Assembly (NCBI RefSeq): GCF_000720635.1
Contig: NZ_JOCF01000059.1
Span: 1 to 51,780, forward strand
Direction of reading: 5' to 3'
Source of the DNA: Streptomyces sp. NRRL WC-3742
Lineage (GTDB): Bacteria > Actinomycetota > Actinomycetes > Streptomycetales > Streptomycetaceae
Length of the DNA: 51,780 nt
A program made the position numbers and the translations under genes. Positions 14,642 to 24,736 of the stretch are shown here, piece after piece (within the stretch, counting starts at the first letter, position 1; each line of letters begins with the position of its first letter). The notes under the pieces were generated by a model, which searched no databases, was not told the DNA's origin, and saw only the letters and a program-made list of their open reading frames with translations.

Positions 14642-15518
14642 ACGGCGGGACACGTTCGAGGAGCAGTTGGTCGTCAGGCTCGGCGTGAGGGCGGAGTCGG
14701 TGGGCGGCAGCGCGCCGCTGGCGGCGCTGCGGGAGGCCGGACGGCGGCGGGCGCGGCGGCAGTTGGCGGTGCGCGGGGTGGCCTCGGTGGTGCTGCTGGC
14801 GGCCGGGGTGGGGGCGCTGGGGCAGCTCGGCGGCGGCTCGGGCGGGGCGCCGCCGGCGGCCGGGACGTCGACGGGGGCGCCGACGGGGGCGCCGTCCGCC
14901 ACGATGCCCTGGCGGGCGGCGGGGCCCGTGAACGGCTGCCAGGCGGGGCCGAGTTCGCTGCGGACCCCGGGGTGGTACGTGCCGCCGGGGGCTGGGCGGA
15001 CGGCCGGGAACGAGCCGCTGGGGGCTCAGCAGAACATGCCGGGCATGGCCCCGGAGTCGGTGATGGCGACCCGCACGGACAGCTGGTTCCCGTTCGACCC
15101 GGCGCTCGACCAGGCGGCCCGGGCCGTCGCGGACCTGGGAGTCGGCAAGTACCGGGACCAGTTCTTCGGGATGTGCGTCGACACCGCCACCAAGACGCTC
15201 TACGTGATGCGCAAGCAGGGGGCGTACGCCTTCGACAGTGCCGTGCGGGAGCGGGTCTTCTCGGGGAACGTCCGCTACGAGTTCCGGGACGCCGCCGAGA
15301 GTCGGGTCGTCCTGGACGCGCTGGGCGCCCGGATCACGGAGGAGGCCCGGTCCTACTGGCCGTCGAAGGGCGTGACGCTCATCGCCGTCGCGGTCTGCGG
15401 CGACGGAGCCGGGGTGCGGGTGGACGTCGGGCCGCAGGCCGATCTCGAGGCCGTGCGGGCGGCGGTCCTCGCCCGCTACGGCCCCCTGGTCGTCGAGGTC
15501 GTCCAGCGCCACGGGTGA
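14631..15518 (+). CDS. single-pass membrane protein encoded with the sigma factor
   Basis: A 295-residue protein of unknown family. It has a cytoplasmic N-terminus of about 45 residues rich in Arg, one membrane segment at about 47-65 (VRGVASVVLLAAGVGALGQL), a Gly/Ala/Thr-rich linker, and an extracellular domain of about 200 residues. A candidate disulfide pair lies in GCQAGPSS and FGMCVDT. The 11-base overlap with the sigma gene is typical of sigma/anti-sigma pairs. The N-terminal segment is shorter than a usual anti-sigma domain and lacks HxxxCxxC. It could sense an envelope signal and hold the sigma factor, or be a regulon member. Function is unproven. Confidence 0.8.
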   Translation: MSAERRDTFEEQLVVRLGVRAESVGGSAPLAALREAGRRRARRQLAVRGVASVVLLAAGVGALGQLGGGSGGAPPAAGTSTGAPTGAPSATMPWRAAGPVNGCQAGPSSLRTPGWYVPPGAGRTAGNEPLGAQQNMPGMAPESVMATRTDSWFPFDPALDQAARAVADLGVGKYRDQFFGMCVDTATKTLYVMRKQGAYAFDSAVRERVFSGNVRYEFRDAAESRVVLDALGARITEEARSYWPSKGVTLIAVAVCGDGAGVRVDVGPQADLEAVRAAVLARYGPLVVEVVQRHG

Positions 15519-15525
15519 CCTCGAC

Positions 15526-15570
15526 GGCGAAGCGCCGGTGATCCACGGGGGTGGTCACCGGCCCTTCGCC
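15526..15570. terminator. bidirectional terminator between the sigma operon and ppc
   Basis: GCCGGTGA (15534-15541) pairs with TCACCGGC (15555-15562), flanked by GGCGAAG and CTTCGCC. It lies between convergent genes and can serve both. Confidence 0.8.
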
Positions 15571-15583
15571 GTTCTCCGGGGCG

Positions 15584-18397
<2,814 letters not shown>

Positions 18398-18570
18398 GGC
18401 TGGCTCCCTGTGGTGGTGGGGTTCGGCAACGGCTCATCGTCACAGGTCCACGCGCAGAGTGGCGGGTGTGACGCGTGCGGACCGCGCTGTCCGACGCGAC
18501 CAGCATAGGTGTCGGGACGTGCGGTGTCCGCGAGGTGGCCGGATGCCGGACAGAGCTGCCGAAAGGCACC

Positions 18571-18586
18571 TGTGGTCTGGACCACT
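18571..18586. promoter_or_regulatory. DasR-like (dre) site between ppc and the histidine kinase gene
   Basis: TGTGGTCTGGACCACT contains the perfect palindrome GTGGTC-TG-GACCAC (18572-18585). Recalled dre consensus sequences resemble AGTGGTCTAGACCACT; this site matches 14 of 16. DasR is the GntR-family GlcNAc regulator of streptomycetes. Binding is inferred. Confidence 0.6.
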
Positions 18587-18644
18587 TGGTGCGGGGCGCG
18601 GGTGTGCCGGGCGAACCGGGTGGGGAGGGGGGAAGGTTGCACCT

Positions 18645-18650
18645 TAGTCT
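18645..18650 (+). promoter_or_regulatory. -10 box of a probable leaderless histidine kinase transcript
   Basis: TAGTCT ends 7 bases before the ATG at 18658, so the RNA would begin at the start codon. No Shine-Dalgarno sequence precedes the ATG. Confidence 0.5.
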
Positions 18651-18657
18651 GTGAGGC

Positions 18658-19932
18658 ATGAGCAAGTCGCCTGGGGAGCGCGCGCCGGTCACGTCGTTCT
18701 TGTGGTGGAAGCGGCCGCGCAGCGCCTTCCTGGACATCGGGCTGGCGGTGCTCGCCGCGCTCGAATGCGTGGTGAACGGCGTCAACTTCTTCGACAGCCG
18801 GGTGCACGTGTCGGGCGCGGCCTCGATCGGGATCGGGCTGGCGGGCGTGCTGGCCGGCGGCACGCTGGTGCTGCGGCGGCGCTGGCCGGCCGTACCGGTG
18901 CTGGTGACGTTGCTGCTGATGCCCGTCATGCTGAGCGTGACGCTGCTGGTGGTGGCGCTCTACACGCTGGCGGAGACCTGGGAGTGGCCCTCGACCCGGC
19001 GGCGGGTGGTGGGTCTGTCCGCGCTGGCCTTCGCCGAGTGCGTCCTCGTCATGCTGGTCTCGATGCTCCACCCCGGCGACGCGCAGGTGGAGCAGCCTCC
19101 GTTGTGGGGCCAGGTGCTGCTCTCGGTGCTGGTGTCGGTCGGGCTGACCGTCCCGTCGGTGGTCACGGGACTGTACGTGGGGGCGCGGCGGCGCCTGATC
19201 GAGTCGCTCCAGGACCGCGCGCACGGCCTGGAGGCGGAGCTGGACCTGCTGGCCGAGCAGGCGCGCGAACGGGCCCGCCGGGCCCGGCTGGAGGAGCGCA
19301 CCCGGATCGCCCGGGAGATGCACGACGTGGTGGCCCACCGGGTGTCGCTGATGGTGGTGCACGCCGGGGCGCTGGAGCGGATCGCCGCCAAGGACCCGGA
19401 GAAGGCCGCGCAGAGCGCCAAGTTGATGGGCGAGGTCGGCCGGCAGGCGCTGAACGAGCTGCGCGAGATCCTCGGCGTGCTGCGGATGGACGACGAACGG
19501 GGCCAGCCCGAGCAGGACTCGCTGGCCGGGCTGCCCAGGCTGGTGGACCAGTCGCGGGCGGCCGGGATGGCGGTGACGCTGACCGTCAGCGGCAGCCGCC
19601 AGGAGTTCACCGGCGAGGCGGAGCAGACCGCGTACCGGGTCGTCCAGGAGGGGCTGACCAACGCGCACAAGCACGCGGGCGGCGCCCAGGTGTCCGTGCT
19701 GCTCGCGTACGCGCCGAACGGGGTGCGGGTGAGCGTGGTCAACGCCTGCCCGGGCGGGGAGAGGGGTGCGGCGCAGCTGCCCAGCGGCGGCAACGGGCTG
19801 GTCGGGATGCGGGAGCGGGTGATCGCGCTGGGCGGCACCTTCTCGTCCGGGCCCGAGGCGGACGGCGGGTTCCGGGTGGAGGCGGTGCTGCCGTCCCGGC
19901 TGGCCGTGCGGACGGACCGGCTCGGCACGTAG
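18658..19932 (+). CDS. orphan NarL-type sensor histidine kinase
   Basis: A 424-residue membrane kinase. Four to five hydrophobic segments fill residues 22-175, with little extracellular loop, so it may sense a membrane or intracellular signal. A coiled linker (about 180-215) leads to the HisKA_3 dimerisation helix with the phospho-acceptor His in REMHDVVAHRVSLMVVHAG. The ATP-binding domain shows the N box TNAHKHAGG and the G box GNGLVGMRERV. Such kinases normally phosphorylate NarL/LuxR regulators, but no response regulator is adjacent; the two in this window lie 13 kb away and are atypical. It is divergent from ppc and convergent with the SUKH-3 gene. Confidence 0.92.
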   Translation: MSKSPGERAPVTSFLWWKRPRSAFLDIGLAVLAALECVVNGVNFFDSRVHVSGAASIGIGLAGVLAGGTLVLRRRWPAVPVLVTLLLMPVMLSVTLLVVALYTLAETWEWPSTRRRVVGLSALAFAECVLVMLVSMLHPGDAQVEQPPLWGQVLLSVLVSVGLTVPSVVTGLYVGARRRLIESLQDRAHGLEAELDLLAEQARERARRARLEERTRIAREMHDVVAHRVSLMVVHAGALERIAAKDPEKAAQSAKLMGEVGRQALNELREILGVLRMDDERGQPEQDSLAGLPRLVDQSRAAGMAVTLTVSGSRQEFTGEAEQTAYRVVQEGLTNAHKHAGGAQVSVLLAYAPNGVRVSVVNACPGGERGAAQLPSGGNGLVGMRERVIALGGTFSSGPEADGGFRVEAVLPSRLAVRTDRLGT

Positions 19933-19958
19933 GCCCCGCAGTCCTCGGCGCTCCCTCT

Positions 19959-20507
19959 TCAGCCCTCCTCGGCGGTGAGCAGCCGCTGCGGGGCGGTGCC
20001 CAGGACCAGGGCGGTGATCGCCTGGTCGATGCCGTGGCCGAGGAACCACTCGCCGGTGTGGTCCAGGCTGTAGACGCGGCCCTCCTCGTCGATGGCCAGC
20101 AGCGCCTGCCCGTACGCCTCCTCGCCGAGCGGGGCGAGCTGGGTGCCCAGGGCCCGGCCGAGGTCGAGCAGGGTGCGCGGCTGGTGCAGCCCGCACAGCG
20201 GGTCGAGCAGGAACGGGGAACGGGCGACCTGGCGGCCGGGGCCGCCCAGGTCGAAGGCGAGGCCCCCGAACTCGGCCCAGACCTCCACCGCCGCCGGGAA
20301 CACCGCGTGCTGCGCGCCCGTCGGGGCGCCGTGCCCGACCAGCGTGTCGGCCCACTCCTCGGCCTGCCGGATCTCCCAGCGCCCGGGGTGCCAGCCGGCC
20401 GTCTTCAGCTCGGCGGCGACCTCGGCGGGGAAGCGCGGGCGGGTCCGCCCGAGGGCGCCGGGTGCGAGGGTGGCCGGCGGCGGCGGTGGCGGGCTGGGCG
20501 GATTCAG
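19959..20507 (-). CDS. SUKH-3 domain immunity-type protein, non-canonical start
   Basis: The reading frame encodes a SUKH-3 domain: AGWHPGRWEIRQAEEWAD, HAVFPAAVEVWAEFGGLAFD, then LGEEAYGQALLAIDEEGRVY and EWFLGHGIDQAITALV. SUKH proteins typically neutralise nuclease or deaminase toxins. The conserved domain extends well upstream of the only GTG in frame (20303), and no ATG or GTG occurs between the preceding gene's TGA (20574) and that point. A CTG at 20507 is preceded by GGAG with a 6-base gap, giving 182 residues with a Pro-rich N-terminus; this is the start used here. The upstream deaminase gene is in the same frame, separated only by its TGA. Translation by coupling or low-level read-through is possible. 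Confidence 0.75.
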   Translation of the reverse strand: MNPPSPPPPPPATLAPGALGRTRPRFPAEVAAELKTAGWHPGRWEIRQAEEWADTLVGHGAPTGAQHAVFPAAVEVWAEFGGLAFDLGGPGRQVARSPFLLDPLCGLHQPRTLLDLGRALGTQLAPLGEEAYGQALLAIDEEGRVYSLDHTGEWFLGHGIDQAITALVLGTAPQRLLTAEEG

Positions 20508-20573
20508 GACTGGCTCCGGGGCTCGGGGACGGGGGCGCCGTGCGTGATGCTCTGGGCGGGGCGCGGGCGGCGG

Positions 20574-21035
20574 TCAGTGCGCGGGTGGGCCGACCGCGAC
20601 GCTCCGTACGGTGAAGTGCTCCAGCATCGGCGCGCAGGAGCGGCAGGGCGGGGCGTGGGTGCCGTGCGCCGGGTCGCCCTCCTCGCGGATGCGCACGGTC
20701 GTCATCCGCGCGCCCTTGAGCGCCTTGCGCGCCTCGTGCAGCGTCATCGGCTTGCGGGCGGAGCGCTTGGAGCGCTTCCCGTCGACCGTGGTCAGGTACC
20801 GGGAGAGCAGGACGGCCTCCGGGCACCGGCCGGTGAACCGCTCGCGCGCGTCGACGGGCAGGGCGTCCAGGAACTCGCCGACCAGCGGGTGCAGGGCCGG
20901 TCGGCGGGCGTCCTTGTCGCCCGCCAGGGTGTGCACCTCGCCGTCCTTGAGCGAGAGCGCGGCGGCGACGGCGGGCAGCAGGCTGTCGCGGTGGTGGCGC
21001 AGCACGGGCGCGCCGTCCGGCTCACCGGTGGTCAT
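20574..21035 (-). CDS. YwqJ-type nucleic acid deaminase-like protein
   Basis: A 153-residue zinc-dependent deaminase-fold protein of the YwqJ toxin family. Key residues are the Cys/Glu motif C71-P-E73 (CPEAVLLSRYL) and the second zinc motif PPCRSC (C131, C134) followed by APMLEHF. These positions place the catalytic Glu and three zinc ligands of the cytidine-deaminase fold. Family members are usually C-terminal toxin domains, but here the domain stands alone without a signal or delivery domain, so it should act inside the cell. The next gene downstream encodes SUKH-3, the usual immunity partner. Start ATG at 21035; the substrate is unknown. Confidence 0.82.
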   Translation of the reverse strand: MTTGEPDGAPVLRHHRDSLLPAVAAALSLKDGEVHTLAGDKDARRPALHPLVGEFLDALPVDARERFTGRCPEAVLLSRYLTTVDGKRSKRSARKPMTLHEARKALKGARMTTVRIREEGDPAHGTHAPPCRSCAPMLEHFTVRSVAVGPPAH

Positions 21036-21139
21036 CCGTCCTCCCCCTCCTCGCTCCTGCTCGTCCCTCGGCGGCCCGGCCGTTCGGCCCGGTCCCGGTT
21101 CTTCCGGTGCAAGCCTGTCAAACGGCACCGACAACCGCA

Positions 21140-21151
21140 CAACCGGGGTTG
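21140..21151. promoter_or_regulatory. 12-bp palindrome in the divergent region before the oxidoreductase gene
   Basis: CAACCGGGGTTG is self-complementary apart from its central bases and lies between the deaminase and oxidoreductase genes. It is a candidate operator only. The rest of the 288-base gap shows a TTTCCGGAAA palindrome and no other clear signal. Confidence 0.3.
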
Positions 21152-21323
21152 CGGGGCGCGCGCCGTCCCACCGCGCGCTCACCCGATGCTGCCCGAATCC
21201 CCACATTCCCGTCAGGACTTGTCCGCCGATTTCCGGAAACCGATCCGGGCCGGGGCACCGGCCGGTAACGTTCCGGCACCGCGCCGGGCGGCGGCCGGCG
21301 CCATAGCTGAGAGGGCCTAGACG

Positions 21324-22472
21324 ATGACGTCGCGGCAGTGGGCGGCCGAGGCCGCCAACCAGGCGCCCGGAGGCCATGTGCCCACCCCGGGCGCGCCGCC
21401 GGAACCCGTGCCCGAGCGGCCGGTCGGGCTGGCCGTGGTCGGGGCCGGCTACTGGGGTCCCAAGCTGGTGCGCAACGCGCAGCACACCCCGGCGCTGCGG
21501 CTGCACTGGCTCTGCGACCTGGACGGCGCCAAGGCCCGCACCGTGCTGGGGGAGTACAGCACCGTCGGCGCGACCGACGACTACCGGCGGGTGCTCGCCG
21601 ACGAGCGGGTCGGCGCCGTCGCGGTGGCCACCCCGGCCGCCGGGCACTACCGGCTGGTGCGGGCCGCGCTGGAGGCCGGCAAGCACGTCCTGGTCGAGAA
21701 GCCGATCACCACCTCCGCCGCCGAGGCTTCCGAGCTCGTCGAACTGGCCGGGCGTTCGGGGCTGGTGCTGATGTGCGACCACACCTTCTGCTACACCCCG
21801 GTGGTGCGCCGCATCCGCGAACTGGTGCACGGCGGCGAGATCGGCGACGTGCAGTTCTTCGACTCGGTGCGGATCAACCTGGGCCTCGTCCAGCCGGACG
21901 TGGACGTGCTCTGGGACCTCGCCCCGCACGACCTGTCCATCCTCGACTTCGTGCTGCCGCCCGGCGTCGAACCCGTCGCCGTCTCCGCCCAGGGCGCCGA
22001 CCCGATCGGCGCGGGCCGCGTCTGCGTGGCGTACCTGACGCTGCGGCTCAGCAACGGCGCGCTCGCCCACTGCCACGTCAACTGGCTCTCCCCGACGAAG
22101 GTGCGCACCACGCTGATCGGCGGCTCCCGGCGCACCCTCGTCTGGGACGACCTCAACCCGCAGGCCCGCCTCGCCGTGCACGACCGGGGCGTGGACCTCA
22201 CCCCGCCCGACGAGCTGACCGACGCCATCCGGCACCGGGCGCTGATCTCCTACCGGGTCGGCGACATGGTCGCCCCCGCGCTGGTCGAGCAGGAGGCGCT
22301 GCGCAACGTCATGGCCGAGTTCGCCGCCGCCATCCTGGAGGGCAGGCCCCCGCTGACGGACGGCCGGGCGGGGCTGCGGGTGCTGCGGTTGCTGGAGGCC
22401 GCCTCGCTGAGCCTCGAACTCGGCGGCGCCACCGTGCCGGTGGGCTCCGACGAGCGGGAGGCGGTGCGGTGA
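21324..22472 (+). CDS. Gfo/Idh/MocA-family sugar (nucleotide) oxidoreductase
   Basis: A 382-residue NAD(P)-dependent dehydrogenase. The Rossmann motif VVGAGYWGPKLVRN starts near residue 37. The signature EKPITTSAAEA carries the conserved Lys, and WDLAPHDLSILDF holds the catalytic His region, as in WlbA/WbpB-type enzymes that oxidise the 3-position of UDP-sugars. The first 30 residues are a low-complexity extension. It overlaps the following aminotransferase by 4 bases (GTGA), so the two are one operon. Together they would convert a nucleotide sugar into a 3-amino sugar. No acyltransferase or glycosyltransferase is adjacent. Confidence 0.88.
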   Translation: MTSRQWAAEAANQAPGGHVPTPGAPPEPVPERPVGLAVVGAGYWGPKLVRNAQHTPALRLHWLCDLDGAKARTVLGEYSTVGATDDYRRVLADERVGAVAVATPAAGHYRLVRAALEAGKHVLVEKPITTSAAEASELVELAGRSGLVLMCDHTFCYTPVVRRIRELVHGGEIGDVQFFDSVRINLGLVQPDVDVLWDLAPHDLSILDFVLPPGVEPVAVSAQGADPIGAGRVCVAYLTLRLSNGALAHCHVNWLSPTKVRTTLIGGSRRTLVWDDLNPQARLAVHDRGVDLTPPDELTDAIRHRALISYRVGDMVAPALVEQEALRNVMAEFAAAILEGRPPLTDGRAGLRVLRLLEAASLSLELGGATVPVGSDEREAVR

Positions 22473-23611
22473 CCGGCTCCGTTCCGCTGGTCGACCTGGC
22501 CGCCGCGCACGCCGAGGTCGAGGCCGAGGTCCGGGCCGGCTTCGACCGGGTGCTCGCCAGCGGCGCGTACGTCAAGGGCCCCGAAGTGGCCGCCTTCGAG
22601 CGGGAGTACGCCGCGTTCACCGGCGTACGGCACTGCGTGGGCGCCGCCAACGGCACCGACGCCCTCGAACTCGCCCTGCGCGCCCTCGACCTGCCGCCCG
22701 GCGGCGGGGTGGTGCTGCCCGCCAACACCTTCGTCGCCACCGCCGAGGCCGTGCTGCGCGCCGGGCTGCGGCCCGTCCTCGTCGACGCCGACCCCGAGCA
22801 CCTGCTGATCGACCCCGGCCGGGCCGCCGAGGCCCTGCCCGGCGCGGTGGCGCTGCTGCCCGTCCACCTGTACGGGCAACTCGCGCCGATGAGGGCGCTG
22901 CTGGAGATCGCGGACGGCCGGCCGGTGATCGAGGACGCCGCCCAGTCCCAGGGCGCCCGCCAGCACGGGCGCGGCGCGTACGGGCGGATCGCGGCCACCA
23001 GCTTCTACCCCGGCAAGAACCTCGGCGCCTACGGCGACGCCGGCGCGGTGCTCACCGACGAACCCGAACTGGCCGACGCCGTCCGCCGGATCGGCGACCA
23101 CGGCACACGCGGCAAGTACGACCACGAGCGGTTCGGCTTCAACTCCCGGATGGACGCCCTGCAGGCCGTCGTCCTGCGGGCCAAGCTGCGCCGGCTGCCC
23201 GCCTGGAACGCCGCCCGCCGCGCCGCCGCCGACCGCTACGGCGCCCTGCTGGGCGCCCTCGCCGGGGCCGGCGCGCTCACCCTGCCGGGCACCGTTCCCG
23301 GCAACGAGCACGTCCGGCACCTCTACCCGGTACGGATCGCCCCCGGCCGGGACCGGGACGCCGTGCTCGCCGCCCTGCACGCCGCCGGCATCGGCGCCGG
23401 GGTGCACTACCCCGCCCCCGTCCACCTCCAGCCCGCGCTGCGTCACCTCGGCCACCGCGCCGGGGCGTTCCCCGTCGCGGAGCGGGCCGCCCGCGAACTG
23501 CTCAGCCTGCCGCTGCACCCCCACCTCACCGAGGCCCAGCAGACGCGGGTCGTGGAGGTACTGGGCCGGGCCCTGGGTGCGGAGGGGTACGCCGGCCGGG
23601 TGACCCCCTAG
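22469..23611 (+). CDS. DegT/DnrJ/EryC1/StrS-family sugar aminotransferase
   Basis: A 380-residue PLP enzyme that transfers an amino group to a keto-sugar nucleotide. The PLP Lys lies in SFYPGKNLGAYGDAG; GAANGTDALELAL binds the cofactor phosphate, and VIEDAAQSQGA contains the ring-contact Asp. Further family marks are GFNSRMDALQAVVLRAKL and GVHYPAPVHLQP. The GTG start overlaps the oxidoreductase stop codon, implying coupled translation. The pair recalls WlbA/WlbC or WbpB/WbpE. Because it sits among toxin- and immunity-type genes, its product may modify a surface glycan or a small molecule. The amino-sugar itself cannot be deduced. Confidence 0.9.
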   Translation: MTGSVPLVDLAAAHAEVEAEVRAGFDRVLASGAYVKGPEVAAFEREYAAFTGVRHCVGAANGTDALELALRALDLPPGGGVVLPANTFVATAEAVLRAGLRPVLVDADPEHLLIDPGRAAEALPGAVALLPVHLYGQLAPMRALLEIADGRPVIEDAAQSQGARQHGRGAYGRIAATSFYPGKNLGAYGDAGAVLTDEPELADAVRRIGDHGTRGKYDHERFGFNSRMDALQAVVLRAKLRRLPAWNAARRAAADRYGALLGALAGAGALTLPGTVPGNEHVRHLYPVRIAPGRDRDAVLAALHAAGIGAGVHYPAPVHLQPALRHLGHRAGAFPVAERAARELLSLPLHPHLTEAQQTRVVEVLGRALGAEGYAGRVTP

Positions 23612-23663
23612 GCTGGTGCCCGGCAAGCGCACCAGAGGACGCAGCAGCAGTGGGGGCTCCCAG

Positions 23664-24665
23664 ATGACGACAGGTCGGCCCGGCGTCGCCGTCGCACCGA
23701 ACGCGGCGTACGCAGGTCAGGTGGTGCAGTTCCCGGACCCGGTCCGTGCGGAGCGGCACCCTGCCGGGGTCCGGGTGGACGAGTACGGCTACCCGGACTT
23801 CGGCCCGTACGCCGCCGCCGCGGCCGAGGTCGCCGACCCGCCCGAGGGCTTCGGCGTGGACGAGCTGCGGCTGACCGACTACGTCTCGGCCAACGCCGCG
23901 CTGTTCACCCAGGGCCACCCGCTCTGGGCCGACCAGGAGACCGCCGTCGCCACCCCGGCCGGCTGGACCTGGCACCACGTGGCCGGCCACTCGGCGCCCG
24001 GCTGGCGGCGGATGGAACTCGTCCCCGTCGAGGTGAAGGCCCTGCTGCGCCACCACGGCGGCCTGGCCACCTCCGGCGCCGACCACACCCGGCGCGGCAC
24101 CCGCCCGCTCCAGGAGCGCCGGGCCGTCCACTTCTCGCTGGCCAAGGACGGCGGGGACCCGATCGGCGTCCCCGAGGACCTGGTGCAGCGCGCCGAGGAG
24201 CGCCTCGGCTACCGGCTGCCCGGCGCCTACCGCTCCTTCCTCAAGGTCGGCGGCGGCCGCACCCCGGTCGGGGTGGCGCTGGACACCGAACTGGGCATGC
24301 TGCTCGACCAGCCGTTCCTCACCCTCACCGAGGAGTACGGCACCGAGGACGTCGTGTACGCCAACAAGTGCCTGCGCGACCACCTCACCAAGGACTACCT
24401 GGGCATCGCCTACGCGCAGGGCGGCCTCGTCGCGCTCAAGGTGCGCGGCGAGGGGGCCGGCTCGGTCTGGTTCCACCTCTACGACGACGCCCGCGACACC
24501 GGCGCGCCGGAGAGCCCGGAGGAGCGCTGCGCCCGGCTGCTGCTGCCCTGCGGGGACGACTTCGACGCGTTCCTGCTGCGGCTGGCCGGCAGCCCGCCGG
24601 AGCTGGAGACGGTCGCGGAGCTGATGGTGGACGGCGGGTTCGCCCGGGCCGTCCCGATGGGCTGA
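23664..24665 (+). CDS. WHH-motif nuclease domain fused to a SUKH (SMI1/KNR4) immunity domain
   Basis: A 333-residue protein with two parts. The N-terminal part (about 38-135) has YGYPDFGPYA, then TWHHVAGHSAPGWRRMELVP and ALLRHHGG, which is the pattern of HNH/Endo VII nucleases with a WHH motif (W103-H104-H105, later H130-H131). The C-terminal part (about 168-315) is a SUKH-1/SMI1-like domain: PEDLVQRAEERLGYRLPGAY, FLKVGGG, LGIAYAQGG and VWFHLYDD. Fusing a nuclease to its probable inhibitor in one chain is unusual for polymorphic toxins. No signal peptide or trafficking domain is present. The start is ATG 23664 with GGGGG upstream; a GTG at 23616 is less likely. Confidence 0.82.
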   Translation: MTTGRPGVAVAPNAAYAGQVVQFPDPVRAERHPAGVRVDEYGYPDFGPYAAAAAEVADPPEGFGVDELRLTDYVSANAALFTQGHPLWADQETAVATPAGWTWHHVAGHSAPGWRRMELVPVEVKALLRHHGGLATSGADHTRRGTRPLQERRAVHFSLAKDGGDPIGVPEDLVQRAEERLGYRLPGAYRSFLKVGGGRTPVGVALDTELGMLLDQPFLTLTEEYGTEDVVYANKCLRDHLTKDYLGIAYAQGGLVALKVRGEGAGSVWFHLYDDARDTGAPESPEERCARLLLPCGDDFDAFLLRLAGSPPELETVAELMVDGGFARAVPMG

Positions 24666-24736
24666 GCGGGATCTGACGGGTTCTGACGGGATCGACGGGG
24701 ACTGACGAGGATGCGGACGACAGGGGTGAACCGGGC

